Of a stretch of DNA of 62,500 nt, positions 18,705-28,489 are shown in pieces. The notes below the pieces were generated by a model, which worked only from the letters and a program-made list of their open reading frames with translations, made no database searches and was not told where the DNA came from. Made by a program: the position numbers and the translations under genes. Source of the DNA: Paenibacillus albus. Lineage in GTDB: Bacteria > Bacillota > Bacilli > Paenibacillales > Paenibacillaceae. Each line of letters starts with the position of its first letter. Position 1 is the stretch's first letter. The DNA lies in contig NZ_CP034437.1 in the NCBI RefSeq assembly GCF_003952225.1, positions 207,501-270,000 of the forward strand. The letters run 5' to 3'.

Positions 18705-19367
18705 TTAGTTGCCTCCTTCCTGTGGAGCTTTCTTCTTAGTTGGAAGGATTTCACCGCGGTAGATCCATACTTTAACGCCGATACGGCCGTAAGTTGTATG
18801 TGCTTCCGCTGTTCCGTAGTCAATATCCGCACGCAGCGTATGAAGAGGAACTGTACCTTCGCTATAGCTTTCAGAACGAGCGATCTCAGCGCCACCAAGA
18901 CGGCCGCTAACGGCAGTTTTGATACCTTTTGCGCCGGAACGCAGTGTACGTTGGATCGATTGTTTCATTGCACGACGGAAGGAAATCCGGCGCTCAAGTT
19001 GTTGTGCAATGCTTTCAGCAACGAGAACCGCATCCAGCTCAGGATGTTTAATCTCGGAGATGTTGATGTGCACTTTTTTGCCTTTAGCAATTTTCGAAAG
19101 CTCGGAACGAAGTGTTTCAACTTCGGAACCGCCTTTACCAATTACCATACCAGGCTTTGCAGTATGAATTGTAACGTTAACGCGGTTAGCTGCACGTTCG
19201 ATTTCGAACTTGGAAACTGCCGCATCTTTAAGTTTGTTCTTCAGGTGCTCACGGATTTTCACGTCTTCCATAAGCAAGTCGCCGAAGTCTTTACCAGCGT
19301 ACCATTTGGACTCCCAATCACGGATAACACCGATACGTAGTCCGACCGGGTTTACTTTTTGTCCCAC
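18705..19367 (-). CDS. rpsC: 30S ribosomal protein S3
   Basis: 220 residues. S3 lines the mRNA entry tunnel and has helicase activity with S4 and S5. The KH domain motif [10 protein letters not shown] is near residue 95, and the C-terminal half contains [12 protein letters not shown]. The start is GTG at 19367 after AAGGAGGG, giving [12 protein letters not shown] as in relatives; the longer open frame upstream runs through rplV and is not coding. Confidence 0.97.
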   Translation of the reverse strand: MGQKVNPVGLRIGVIRDWESKWYAGKDFGDLLMEDVKIREHLKNKLKDAAVSKFEIERAANRVNVTIHTAKPGMVIGKGGSEVETLRSELSKIAKGKKVHINISEIKHPELDAVLVAESIAQQLERRISFRRAMKQSIQRTLRSGAKGIKTAVSGRLGGAEIARSESYSEGTVPLHTLRADIDYGTAEAHTTYGRIGVKVWIYRGEILPTKKKAPQEGGN

Positions 19368-19380
19368 ACGTTTTCCCTCC

Positions 19381-19716
19381 TTATTTTTCGGATACCACCA
19401 AAGTAATGTGGCTGGTTCTTTTATTAATACGGCTAGCACGACCCATTGCGCGCGGGCGGAAACGTTTCATTGTCGGTCCTTGGTTCACAAACACTTGTGA
19501 AATGACCAATTTGTTCACGTCCAATTGGTAGTTGTGCTCCGCGTTTGCAATAGCGGAATTCAGCAACTTCTCAACGATTGGAGACGCCGATTTCGGAGTG
19601 TGACGCAGGATAGCGATTGCTTCGCCAACTTGCTTACCACGGATCAAATCAACAACCAATTGAGCTTTACGAGGTGCAATGCGGACGTGATTAGCGAACG
19701 CTTTAGCTTGTTGCAT
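19381..19716 (-). CDS. rplV: 50S ribosomal protein L22
   Basis: 111 residues. L22 spans the 50S subunit, and its beta-hairpin lines the exit tunnel, the site of macrolide resistance changes. Here the hairpin reads [17 protein letters not shown], with no obvious insertion or deletion. The ATG at 19716 has GAGGAGGTTCATCC upstream. Confidence 0.97.
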   Translation of the reverse strand: MQQAKAFANHVRIAPRKAQLVVDLIRGKQVGEAIAILRHTPKSASPIVEKLLNSAIANAEHNYQLDVNKLVISQVFVNQGPTMKRFRPRAMGRASRINKRTSHITLVVSEK

Positions 19717-19761
19717 GGATGAACCTCCTCTCAAACTTTATGACCTTAACTATTTAACCGA

Positions 19762-20043
19762 TTAACGACGGCCTGTCTTCTTGTCGTCGTTACCGTGACC
19801 TTTATACGAACGTGTTGGCGCGAACTCACCGAGTTTGTGGCCAACCATATCTTCTGTCACATAAACCGGTACGTGTTTTTTACCGTCATAAACAGCGAAC
19901 GTGTGTCCGATGAATTGCGGGAAAATTGTAGAACGACGCGACCAAGTTTTAACAACTGTCTTCTTTTCCGTTTCGTTCAGAACTTCAACTTTCTTGAGCA
20001 GGTAGCCGTCAATAAACGGACCTTTTTTCAAACTGCGACCCAT
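19762..20043 (-). CDS. rpsS: 30S ribosomal protein S19
   Basis: 93 residues. S19 forms a complex with S13 in the 30S head. [36 protein letters not shown] and [11 protein letters not shown] are conserved. The ATG at 20043 has GAAGGGAGGATCC upstream. Confidence 0.97.
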   Translation of the reverse strand: MGRSLKKGPFIDGYLLKKVEVLNETEKKTVVKTWSRRSTIFPQFIGHTFAVYDGKKHVPVYVTEDMVGHKLGEFAPTRSYKGHGNDDKKTGRR

Positions 20044-20112
20044 GGATGATCCTCCCTTCACGCTATAGTTACGTGGGCGCCGTGCGTTAAGCAGATGACG
20101 CCGAGGCGCCTA

Positions 20113-20943
20113 TTACTTCGTACGACGACGAATAATGTATTGGCTCGATGCTTTCTTCTTCTTACGCGTTTTAGCGCCGAGAGTAGGTTTACCCCATGGC
20201 GACATAGGCGATTTACGTCCGATAGGTGCACGGCCTTCACCACCACCGTGTGGATGATCGTTAGGGTTCATTACAACACCACGAACTTCAGGGCGTTTGC
20301 CCAACCAACGGGAACGGCCGGCTTTACCGATTTTCACGAGTTCGTGATCTTCGTTACCAACAGAACCGATTGTTGCACGGCATTTCTTCAGAATACGACG
20401 TACTTCACCAGACGTCAAGCGAATTGTAACGTATTGCTCTTCTTTACCAAGAAGTTGAGCATCAGTTCCGGCAGCACGAACCAATTGTCCGCCTTTACCA
20501 GGTTTCAACTCGATGTTGTGGATAACTGTACCTACTGGGATGTTCTCAAGTGGCAATGCGTTACCGATCTTGATGTCTGCATCCGCGCCGGATACGATTT
20601 TGTCCCCAACTTTCAAACCTTTTGGTGCGATGATGTAGGCTTTCTCACCATCCACATAGTGGATAAGTGCGATGTTGGACGTACGGTTCGGATCGTATTC
20701 GATCGTTGCGACGTTACCTACGATACCGTCCTTGTTACGTTTGAAGTCGATGATACGGTATTTACGTTTATGGCCGCCACCGTGATGACGAACCGTAATT
20801 TTACCTTGGTTGTTACGACCAGCTTTTTTGAAAAGCGGCGCAAGAAGCGATTTCTCCGGTGTGCTTGTCGTGATCTCTTCGAAAGTCGAGACGGACATAC
20901 CACGACGCGCTGGAGATGTCGGTTTATACTTCTTAACTGGCAC
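20113..20943 (-). CDS. rplB: 50S ribosomal protein L2
   Basis: 276 residues, usual length. L2 is needed for subunit joining and peptidyl transfer. The key loop [18 protein letters not shown] with its histidine is present, as are [11 protein letters not shown] and [14 protein letters not shown]. The ATG at 20943 follows TAAGGAGGGAATCG. Confidence 0.98.
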   Translation of the reverse strand: MPVKKYKPTSPARRGMSVSTFEEITTSTPEKSLLAPLFKKAGRNNQGKITVRHHGGGHKRKYRIIDFKRNKDGIVGNVATIEYDPNRTSNIALIHYVDGEKAYIIAPKGLKVGDKIVSGADADIKIGNALPLENIPVGTVIHNIELKPGKGGQLVRAAGTDAQLLGKEEQYVTIRLTSGEVRRILKKCRATIGSVGNEDHELVKIGKAGRSRWLGKRPEVRGVVMNPNDHPHGGGEGRAPIGRKSPMSPWGKPTLGAKTRKKKKASSQYIIRRRTK

Positions 20944-21006
20944 TTCGATTCCCTCCTTAACCGATATCTTGTTTAATCACGTTAGCCCTACGGCCCGAAC
21001 GAAAGA

Positions 21007-21297
21007 TTAAACTGTTTCGAAAAACTCAAGTTCGTTGCTGTCAGCGCTAAGTTGCACGATCGCTTTTTTCCACTCGGACGTATATCCGCTGTGTTTGCCA
21101 TAGCGTTTAGGCTTAGCTGGCATGCGAAGCGTGTTTACGCTTGTTACTTTCACTTTGAAGATCGATTGGATCGCGAGTTTGATCTCTGTTTTGTTTGCAC
21201 GAAGATCAACTTCGAAAACATAGCGTTTGTTAGCCATGAAATCGCTCGTTTGTTCCGTAATGATCGGGCGCTTGATAATATCGCGTGGATTTTTCAT
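21007..21297 (-). CDS. rplW: 50S ribosomal protein L23
   Basis: 96 residues. L23 is the docking site for trigger factor and SRP at the tunnel exit. [31 protein letters not shown] and PAKPKRYGKHSGYT are typical. Its ATG shares one base with the rplD stop (TAATG), a sign of translational coupling. Confidence 0.97.
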   Translation of the reverse strand: MKNPRDIIKRPIITEQTSDFMANKRYVFEVDLRANKTEIKLAIQSIFKVKVTSVNTLRMPAKPKRYGKHSGYTSEWKKAIVQLSADSNELEFFETV

Positions 21298-21920
21298 TAC
21301 GCAAGCACCTCCTGTACTTTTTCAACTGCTTCTTTAGTGATAATAAGCTTGTCGTATTTCATAACGTCGAGAACATTGATGCCATCGGCTGCAACGAACT
21401 TCACGTTAGGAAGGTTACGAGCGGAAAGAGCTACGTTATCTTCGTAGTTAGCTGTAACAACAAGTGCTTTGCGAGCCACTTTCAGGTTGTTCAGGATAGC
21501 TGCGAATTCTTTAGTCTTAGGAGCTGCGAATGTCAGTTGATCAAGAACGATAATTTCGTTATCAACAACTTTGGATGACAATGCAGATTTGATTGCTAAG
21601 CGACGAACTTTTTTAGGAAGTTTGAAGCTGTAGCTGCGTGGTGTTGGACCGAACACTGTACCACCGCCAACCCATTGTGGGGAGCGAATGCTACCTTGAC
21701 GTGCACGACCTGTACCTTTTTGTTTCCAAGGTTTACGTCCGCCTCCGCGTACTTCGGAGCGGCCTTTCGTCTTGTGCGTGCCTCTGCGCTCAGAAGCTTG
21801 CTGCAACAATACTGCGCTATGCAATACGTGAACGTTAGGTTCAACACCGAATACTGCTTCGGACAATTCAACCTCGCCAACTTGCGAGCCATTCACGCTA
21901 AAAAGTGCTACTTTCGGCAT
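21297..21920 (-). CDS. rplD: 50S ribosomal protein L4
   Basis: 207 residues. L4 contacts the exit tunnel through a long loop ([25 protein letters not shown]). In many bacteria L4 represses its own operon through the S10 leader; a structured leader exists before rpsJ here. The ATG at 21920 has an AAAGGAGGAACATGAA context. A one-base overlap joins it to rplW. Confidence 0.97.
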   Translation of the reverse strand: MPKVALFSVNGSQVGEVELSEAVFGVEPNVHVLHSAVLLQQASERRGTHKTKGRSEVRGGGRKPWKQKGTGRARQGSIRSPQWVGGGTVFGPTPRSYSFKLPKKVRRLAIKSALSSKVVDNEIIVLDQLTFAAPKTKEFAAILNNLKVARKALVVTANYEDNVALSARNLPNVKFVAADGINVLDVMKYDKLIITKEAVEKVQEVLA

Positions 21921-21945
21921 TTCATGTTCCTCCTTTCTTTAACGA

Positions 21946-22563
21946 TTATTTCTTCACCGTAGATTTAACTTTAACGAAGCTATTTTTAGGACCCGGAATG
22001 GAGCCTTTAACAAGCAATACATTGCGCTCAACATCAACGCGTACGATTTCAAGGTTTTGAATCGTAACTGTTTCGTTACCCATGTGACCTGGAAGGTGTT
22101 TACCTTTAGGAACGCGGTTCGCTTGAATCGAACCCATCGAACCTGGTCCACGGTGATAACGGGAACCGTGTGCCATTGGACCGCGGCTTTGATTCCAACG
22201 TTTGATGTTACCTTGGAAACCTTTACCTTTGGAAGTAGCCGTTACGTCAACGAACTCGCCAGCTGCGAATACATCAGCCTTAATCTCTTGGCCAACTTCA
22301 TATTCAGCGACACCGCGGAATTCACGAACGTAGCGCTTAGGAGCCGTTTCGGCTTTTTTCGCGTGGCCGATTTCCGGCTTGTTTGCTCTGCTTGCTTTCT
22401 TGTCAGAGAAACCTACTTGAATGGATACATATCCATCATTCTCTTGGTCTTTCTTCTGCAAAACAACACAAGGACCTGCTTCGATTACCGTTACTGGTAC
22501 TACGTTACCTTCAGCAGTAAACACTTGCGTCATTCCAAGTTTTTTACCTAAGATACCTTTCAT
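21946..22563 (-). CDS. rplC: 50S ribosomal protein L3
   Basis: 205 residues. L3 starts 50S assembly, and its extension reaches the peptidyl transferase centre. [37 protein letters not shown] and [11 protein letters not shown] are hallmarks. The ATG at 22563 follows AATGAGGTGTCAAC. Confidence 0.97.
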   Translation of the reverse strand: MKGILGKKLGMTQVFTAEGNVVPVTVIEAGPCVVLQKKDQENDGYVSIQVGFSDKKASRANKPEIGHAKKAETAPKRYVREFRGVAEYEVGQEIKADVFAAGEFVDVTATSKGKGFQGNIKRWNQSRGPMAHGSRYHRGPGSMGSIQANRVPKGKHLPGHMGNETVTIQNLEIVRVDVERNVLLVKGSIPGPKNSFVKVKSTVKK

Positions 22564-22603
22564 GTTGACACCTCATTTCCCTTCGGTTTTCAATTGTTCT
22601 TTA

Positions 22604-23045
<442 letters not shown>

Positions 23046-23050
23046 ACAAT

Positions 23051-23079
23051 ATTATATCGAATTCCCTAGGCGAATGCAA
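23051..23079 (-). promoter_or_regulatory. promoter of the S10-spc-alpha block
   Basis: TTGCAT (23074-23079) and a perfect TATAAT (23051-23056) with 17 bases between, on the minus strand, about 140 bases before rpsJ. Confidence 0.75.
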
Positions 23080-23196
23080 CTAAAATCTTTACTTTGTTTA
23101 AAAAGAATGTTCTGGTAAACAAAGGCGCTTCGCAAGGTGGAAATGTACTCCGGCAGCTGTTGTAATCGTATTGCTTCATATTATATAGAAGCAAAG

Positions 23197-23367
23197 TTAA
23201 AAGCCATTCGAATACAAAGGCTGTACATCAATCTCCGGCTCAATCGCACTCCGCTGCAATTCGTGTTCCATTTCTTTAAAAATTCGCTCAGGGAGAATGC
23301 CATAATAAAAAGTGGCCTCATTCATAAGCCACTTCCTCATTCGATCTATTGCAGTTGCTGTGATCAC
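23197..23367 (-). CDS. possible 56-residue protein between tuf and rpsJ (doubtful)
   Basis: An open frame from GTG at 23367 (weak CAGG six bases upstream) reads VITATAIDRMRKW, an acidic-amphipathic middle (PERIFKEMEHEL) and ends at 23197. The frame stays open further upstream (DEDKDELIRRS) without a standard start. Composition looks protein-like, but a terminator-like hairpin (23304-23334) lies inside the frame. It could be a remnant of a decayed gene or a chance frame. I do not recognise it. Confidence 0.25.
   Translation of the reverse strand: MITATAIDRMRKWLMNEATFYYGILPERIFKEMEHELQRSAIEPEIDVQPLYSNGF
23304..23334 (-). terminator. second terminator-like hairpin downstream of tuf
   Basis: AAGTGGC/GCCACTT, extended by partly paired bases inside, is followed on the minus strand by TTTTTATTATG. 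It would catch read-through from tuf before the rpsJ promoter, or belong to a lost gene. Confidence 0.6.
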
Positions 23368-23443
23368 TGATCGCCTGATCAGCTCGTCTTTGTCTTCATC
23401 TATAATAATGAATTCAAGTTAAAACCGCAAACCTCAAAATATA

Positions 23444-23477
23444 GAAAAAAACAAACCCTCACCGAAGTGAGGGTTTG
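23444..23477 (-). terminator. terminator after tuf
   Basis: A perfect 11-bp stem (CAAACCCTCAC with GTGAGGGTTTG) and a 4-base loop is followed by seven T on the minus strand, 30 bases after the tuf stop codon. It ends the rpsL-rpsG-fusA-tuf block. Confidence 0.92.
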
Positions 23478-23506
23478 CAGCGAGCTGCAGCTTTCGCCGC
23501 AGTTCA

Positions 23507-24697
23507 TTATTTTTGGATGGATGCTACTGCACCTGCACCAACTGTACGACCGCCTTCACGGATCGCGAAGCGAGTACCATCTTCCAGAGCGATTGGAGCG
23601 ATAAGCTCAACCGTTACTGTGATGTTGTCGCCAGGCATAACCATTTCAGTGCCTTCTGGCAAAGAGATGATACCTGTTACGTCAGTTGTACGGAAGTAGA
23701 ACTGTGGACGGTAGCCTGTGAAGAAAGGCTTGTGACGGCCACCCTCTTCTTTAGTCAGTACGTAGATTTGAGCTGTAAAGTTCGTGTGTGGTTTAACAGA
23801 ACCTGGCTTAGCAAGTACTTGACCACGCTCGATGTCTTTACGGTCTACACCACGAAGCAATGCGCCGATGTTGTCACCAGCTTGTGCGGAATCAAGCAGT
23901 TTGCGGAACATCTCTACGCCTGTTACAACGCATTTGCGAGTTTCTTCAGCAATACCGATGATTTCAACTTCGTCAGATACTTTAACTACGCCACGCTCAA
24001 CGCGTCCTGTAGCAACTGTACCACGACCTGTGATTGTGAACACGTCCTCAACTGGCATAAGGAACGGCTTGTCAGTATCACGTTGTGGAGTTGGGATGTA
24101 AGTATCGACTTGTTCGAACAACTCGATGATTTTGTCAGCCCAAGCGCCATCTGGGTTTTGAAGTGCTTCACGAGCAGCACCGCGGATGATTGGAGTATCA
24201 TCACCTGGGAACTCGTACTCAGCAAGAAGGTCGCGAACTTCCATCTCAACGAGTTCAAGCAACTCTTCGTCTTCAACCATGTCGCATTTGTTCAAGAATA
24301 CAACGATGTAAGGTACGCCTACTTGGCGGGACAGAAGGATGTGCTCGCGAGTTTGCGGCATAGGGCCGTCAGCTGCGGATACAACCAGGATTGCGCCGTC
24401 CATTTGAGCAGCACCAGTGATCATGTTCTTAACGTAGTCGGCGTGACCTGGGCAGTCAACGTGAGCGTAGTGACGGTTAGGCGTCTCATACTCAACGTGA
24501 GCTGTCGAGATCGTAATACCGCGCTCGCGCTCTTCTGGAGCTTTGTCGATTTGGTCGAATGCTACAGCAGCACCACCATATCTTTTGGAAAGAACTGTTG
24601 TGATTGCAGCAGTCAACGTTGTTTTACCGTGGTCGACGTGACCGATTGTACCGATATTAACGTGCGGTTTATTACGTTCAAATTTAGCCTTAGCCAT
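23507..24697 (-). CDS. tuf: Elongation factor Tu
   Basis: 396 residues, usual length. EF-Tu carries aminoacyl-tRNA to the ribosome with GTP. The G1 motif [20 protein letters not shown] (G3) and NKCDMV (G4) are intact, and the second and third domains follow from about residue 210. The ATG at 24697 has AAGGAGGAATTAG upstream. It lies 114 bases after fusA. A 9-bp hairpin with a complex loop sits between them (24739-24774). Confidence 0.98.
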   Translation of the reverse strand: MAKAKFERNKPHVNIGTIGHVDHGKTTLTAAITTVLSKRYGGAAVAFDQIDKAPEERERGITISTAHVEYETPNRHYAHVDCPGHADYVKNMITGAAQMDGAILVVSAADGPMPQTREHILLSRQVGVPYIVVFLNKCDMVEDEELLELVEMEVRDLLAEYEFPGDDTPIIRGAAREALQNPDGAWADKIIELFEQVDTYIPTPQRDTDKPFLMPVEDVFTITGRGTVATGRVERGVVKVSDEVEIIGIAEETRKCVVTGVEMFRKLLDSAQAGDNIGALLRGVDRKDIERGQVLAKPGSVKPHTNFTAQIYVLTKEEGGRHKPFFTGYRPQFYFRTTDVTGIISLPEGTEMVMPGDNITVTVELIAPIALEDGTRFAIREGGRTVGAGAVASIQK

Positions 24698-24738
24698 TGA
24701 ACTAATTCCTCCTTAATTATAGAGAAGTTTATGTGATC

Positions 24739-24774
24739 GGCCGGATGGCCCCATATGAGGCTCATCATCCGGCC
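24739..24774 (-). other. hairpin in the fusA-tuf gap
   Basis: GGCCGGATG (24739-24747) pairs perfectly with CATCCGGCC (24766-24774) around an 18-base loop. No T run follows, so it is not a plain terminator. It may protect or expose an mRNA end for separate control of tuf. Function not known. Confidence 0.6.
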
Positions 24775-24811
24775 AAAGTACAACTTATATCATCCTACCC
24801 TTAGGCTGCTA

Positions 24812-26890
24812 TTAAGCAGTACCTTTGGACTTGGATATGATTTCTTCCGAAATCGAACGTGGTACTTCTTCATAGTGCGAAAGCTCCATGGAGAATACGC
24901 CGCGTCCTTGTGTACCGGAACGAAGAACTGTGGAATAACCGAACATCTCAGCGAGAGGCACCTTAGCACGAACGATCAACGCACCATGGCGAGTGTCCGA
25001 ACCTTCGATACGACCGCGACGGGAGCTCAGCATACCCATTACGTCGCCCATGTACTCTTCTGGTACAGTTACTTCTACTTTCATGATAGGCTCAAGCAGA
25101 ATTGGACTACATTTTTCTTTCGCTGCTTTAAGCGCCATCGATCCAGCAATTTTGAACGCCATCTCCGAGGAGTCAACGTCATGGTAGGAACCGTCGACAA
25201 CGACTGCTTTGATATCAACAACCGGGAAGCCGGCAACGACACCATTTTTCATCGATTCTTCGATACCTGCTTGAATTGGAGCAATGAACTCACGCGGAAT
25301 CGAACCACCAACAGTTTTGTTTTCGAAGACAAAACCTGATCCTGGCTCAAGCGGTGAGAACTCAACCCAACAATGACCGAATTGACCGCGTCCGCCGGAT
25401 TGACGAACGAATTTACCTTCGACCTTCGCAGCTGTCTTAAACGTTTCACGGTAAGCAACTTGTGGTTTACCAACGTTTGTTTCTACTTTGAATTCACGAA
25501 GCATACGGTCAACTAGAATCTCAAGGTGAAGCTCGCCCATACCTGCGATAATCGTTTGGCCGGTCTCTTCGTCCGTGTGAGCACGGAACGTAGGATCTTC
25601 CTCAGAAAGCTTTTGAAGAGCAATACCCATTTTGTCTTGGTCAGCTTTAGTCTTAGGCTCAACCGCGAGCTGGATAACCGGCTCTGGGAAGTTCATCGAC
25701 TCAAGGATAACCGGGGATTTCTCATCACAAAGCGTATCGCCTGTAGTTGTATCTTTCAGACCAACTGCAGCCGCGATATCACCGGAGTAAACTTCGCTGA
25801 TTTCTTGACGGCTGTTAGCATGCATCTGTAGGATACGGCCGATCCGCTCACGTTTGCCTTTCGTTGCATTCACAACGTATGAACCGGAGCTAAGTACGCC
25901 GGAGTATACGCGGAAGAACGTCAGTTTACCTACGTAAGGGTCAGTCATGATTTTGAACGCCAATGCTGCAAACGGTTGATCGTCAGCAGACTTGCGAATC
26001 GTCTCAGTACCATCTTCAAGGTGACCCTTGATATCTGGAACATCGACTGGTGACGGCAAGTAGTCAACAACAGCGTCAAGCATCAATTGTACGCCTTTGT
26101 TACGGTACGAGGAACCAACGATTACTGGGAAGATCTTAACTTCGCAAACACCTTTGCGAAGCGCAGCTTTAATCTCAGGAACAGTGATTTCTTCGCCTTC
26201 GAGATATTTCATTGTAAGCTCTTCATCAAGCTCAGCAATTTTCTCGATCATTTCCAAGCGGAGCTCTTCCACTTGGTCTTTATATTCTGCAGGTATTTCA
26301 ATTTTCTCCGGATCTTTACCAAGATCGTCTTTGTATTTGTAAGCAACTTGTTCAACCAAGTCGATTACGCCAACAAAGTCATTCTCTGCACCGATCGGCA
26401 ATTGAATCGCTACTGCATTAGCGTTCAGACGCAGGCGCATATCTCTAACTACGTTAAGGAAGTCTGCGCCGATAATGTCCATTTTGTTGACGTATGCGAT
26501 ACGCGGTACTCCGTAACGGTCAGCTTGACGCCAAACTGTTTCGGATTGCGGCTCTACGCCTTCTTTTGCACTGAATACACCTACGGCCCCGTCCAATACG
26601 CGTAGGGAACGTTCTACTTCAACTGTGAAGTCAACGTGACCTGGGGTGTCGATAATATTGATGCGGTGACCATTCCATTGAGCAGTTGTAGCAGCGGATG
26701 TAATTGTGATACCGCGCTCTTGTTCTTGCTCCATCCAGTCCATCGTAGCTGCACCTTCGTGCACCTCGCCGATTTTGTGGGTACGGCCTGTATAGAACAG
26801 GATCCGCTCTGTAGTAGTCGTTTTACCAGCATCGATATGCGCCATGATCCCGATATTACGCGTATTTTTCAAGGAGAACTCTCTTGCCAT
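24812..26890 (-). CDS. fusA: Elongation factor G
   Basis: 692 residues. EF-G drives translocation with GTP. G motifs [21 protein letters not shown] and NKMD lie in the first 150 residues; domain IV contains the [10 protein letters not shown] stretch and the tip loop. The ATG at 26890 has a GAAAGGAGACTG site. It follows rpsG directly, as is standard for the str operon. Confidence 0.98.
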   Translation of the reverse strand: MAREFSLKNTRNIGIMAHIDAGKTTTTERILFYTGRTHKIGEVHEGAATMDWMEQEQERGITITSAATTAQWNGHRINIIDTPGHVDFTVEVERSLRVLDGAVGVFSAKEGVEPQSETVWRQADRYGVPRIAYVNKMDIIGADFLNVVRDMRLRLNANAVAIQLPIGAENDFVGVIDLVEQVAYKYKDDLGKDPEKIEIPAEYKDQVEELRLEMIEKIAELDEELTMKYLEGEEITVPEIKAALRKGVCEVKIFPVIVGSSYRNKGVQLMLDAVVDYLPSPVDVPDIKGHLEDGTETIRKSADDQPFAALAFKIMTDPYVGKLTFFRVYSGVLSSGSYVVNATKGKRERIGRILQMHANSRQEISEVYSGDIAAAVGLKDTTTGDTLCDEKSPVILESMNFPEPVIQLAVEPKTKADQDKMGIALQKLSEEDPTFRAHTDEETGQTIIAGMGELHLEILVDRMLREFKVETNVGKPQVAYRETFKTAAKVEGKFVRQSGGRGQFGHCWVEFSPLEPGSGFVFENKTVGGSIPREFIAPIQAGIEESMKNGVVAGFPVVDIKAVVVDGSYHDVDSSEMAFKIAGSMALKAAKEKCSPILLEPIMKVEVTVPEEYMGDVMGMLSSRRGRIEGSDTRHGALIVRAKVPLAEMFGYSTVLRSGTQGRGVFSMELSHYEEVPRSISEEIISKSKGTA

Positions 26891-26919
26891 AATTCAGTCT
26901 CCTTTCGATTAAGCAATTC

Positions 26920-27390
26920 CTACCAACGGTAGTGAGCGAATGCTTTGTTCGCTTCAGCCATTTTGTGTGTATCTTCGCGTTTTTTCACGGATGAACCAGT
27001 GTTATTGGAAGCATCAATGATTTCTGCTGCCAAACGCTCTTCCATCGTTTTCTCACCGCGGTTACGTGAATAGTTCACGAGCCAACGGAGACCAAGCGAT
27101 GTACGACGTTCAGGTTTAACTTCGATTGGCACTTGGTAGTTCGAACCGCCTACACGGCGAGCCTTTACTTCAAGTACTGGCATGATGTTCTTAATTGCTG
27201 CTTCAAAAACTTCCATAGGGTCTTTGCTCGTACGTTCGTTGATGAGTGTGAACGCATCATACAGAATCGTTTGTGCAACACCGCGTTTACCATCGATCAT
27301 GATACGGTTGATCAGACGAGTTACAAGCTTGCTGCTGTAAACCGGATCTGGCAACACGTCACGTTTCGTTACTGGACCTTTGCGTGGCAT
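26920..27390 (-). CDS. rpsG: 30S ribosomal protein S7
   Basis: 156 residues. S7 organises the 30S head and contacts the E-site t[48 protein letters not shown] and [14 protein letters not shown] are typical. The ATG at 27390 follows AAGGGGGAC. Confidence 0.97.
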   Translation of the reverse strand: MPRKGPVTKRDVLPDPVYSSKLVTRLINRIMIDGKRGVAQTILYDAFTLINERTSKDPMEVFEAAIKNIMPVLEVKARRVGGSNYQVPIEVKPERRTSLGLRWLVNYSRNRGEKTMEERLAAEIIDASNNTGSSVKKREDTHKMAEANKAFAHYRW

Positions 27391-27458
27391 GTGGAAGTCC
27401 CCCTTTCTTCTAGTTTTACTTTTTAGGATGAGGTTAACCGCGAACGGCTATGCCTTCA

Positions 27459-27878
27459 TTATTTTTTAACTTTAGGACGTTTTGTTCCGTATTTGGAACG
27501 TGCTTGTCTACGGTTGTTAACACCTGCAGTGTCAAGTGCGCCGCGAACGATGTGGTAACGAACACCCGGAAGATCTTTTACCCGGCCGCCGCGTACCAAT
27601 ACTACGCTGTGCTCTTGAAGGTTATGACCGATACCGCCGATGTAAGCAGTAACCTCTACGCGGTTCGTCAAACGTACACGCGCATATTTCCGCAAAGCGG
27701 AGTTCGGTTTCTTAGGAGTCATAGTACCTACACGAGTACAAACACCGCGCTTTTGAGGTGCGCTCAGGTTTGTTTCTTCACGTTTCAGTGCATTGAAACC
27801 TCTTTGCAAAGCCGGCGATTTCGATTTAACGACTTTCGCTTCACGGCCTTTACGAACGAGTTGGTTAATTGTTGGCAT
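27459..27878 (-). CDS. rpsL: 30S ribosomal protein S12
   Basis: 139 residues, the Bacillales length. S12 monitors codon-anticodon pairing. The streptomycin-relevant segment reads [11 protein letters not shown] and the second one [13 protein letters not shown], both wild type, so no streptomycin-resistance change is seen. The ATG at 27878 follows GGAAGGGGGATG. Confidence 0.97.
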   Translation of the reverse strand: MPTINQLVRKGREAKVVKSKSPALQRGFNALKREETNLSAPQKRGVCTRVGTMTPKKPNSALRKYARVRLTNRVEVTAYIGGIGHNLQEHSVVLVRGGRVKDLPGVRYHIVRGALDTAGVNNRRQARSKYGTKRPKVKK

Positions 27879-28013
27879 GTTGCATCCCCCTTCCTCACTT
27901 AGTAAAGCATTTCAAGACATATTGGCTATTAAGCCCACAGATCCAGGCGGTTCATAAAGAGACAAACGAAAGTTTCTACCTTGTCTTCCAACTTGGTAAA
28001 AACGATATTTGCT

Positions 28014-28244
28014 TTATTCGATTTCCGGAATTACCGCTGCCATCGCCGCGCCGACTTCAATACCGCAGGTTTCCCCAAGGCTCTTCATCGTGTCAGACCA
28101 GGTGATCGGCACTCCTGCTCGCTCGCAAAGCTGAACAATATTGTTCTTTAGCCGCGGATCTGCATCTTGCGCAACATAGACTGTAGTGGCGAGACGTTTC
28201 TCGACCATCTTCGTCGTTTGTTTACTACCTATAACGAATCGCAT
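28014..28244 (-). CDS. rplGB: L7Ae/YbxF-family kink-turn RNA-binding protein (RplGB)
   Basis: 76 residues from the ATG at 28244. IGSKQTTKMVE, VYVAQDADPRL and LGETCGIEVGAA are signatures of the L7Ae/L30e/S12e fold. B. subtilis YbxF binds kink-turn RNA; its cellular role is unclear. It begins the str block between rpoC and rpsL. An ATG at 28253 is too close to the GGAAGG site, so the inner ATG is preferred. Confidence 0.9.
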   Translation of the reverse strand: MRFVIGSKQTTKMVEKRLATTVYVAQDADPRLKNNIVQLCERAGVPITWSDTMKSLGETCGIEVGAAMAAVIPEIE

Positions 28245-28311
28245 CAAAACCATCCTTCCAGGTCAACCATTATGACAGGTGAAGAGGTTGTGCGATCAGG
28301 CACACTACGAC

Positions 28312-28341
28312 ATATTAGCACTTCGCCTAACAGAATGTCAA
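28312..28341 (-). promoter_or_regulatory. promoter of the L7Ae-rpsL-rpsG-fusA-tuf block
   Basis: A perfect TTGACA (28336-28341) and TAATAT (28312-28317) with 18 bases between, on the minus strand, about 65 bases before the L7Ae gene. Confidence 0.65.
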
Positions 28342-28402
28342 GCATCCTGCCCATGAATTTCGTGTAAATAATTGGGATCGGTCTTAACATAGCATGACGG
28401 AT

Positions 28403-28457
28403 CAAAGAGCGGCTAAACGGATGTGTGCGAATACACGGCCGCTCAGCACGCTCTTTG
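28403..28457 (-). other. mutually exclusive hairpins after rpoC
   Basis: The 3' arm GCCGCTCTTTG can pair with an upstream GAGCGGC (28438-28444 with 28407-28413) or with CAAAGAGCG (28449-28457 with 28403-28411). The two pairings share bases and cannot both form. No T run follows. It may end or process the rpoBC transcript. Confidence 0.5.
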
Positions 28458-28489
28458 CCTTCACGCTTTAGATCATGCCCCTAAGCCAA

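Noticed and set aside
23513..24700. 395-codon plus-strand frame over tuf
   Set aside because: Exact shadow of EF-Tu, caused by its codon bias.
24698..24738. promoter for tuf alone (TATAAT near the ribosome site)
   Set aside because: No -35 box at the right distance, and the start point would fall in the ribosome binding site.
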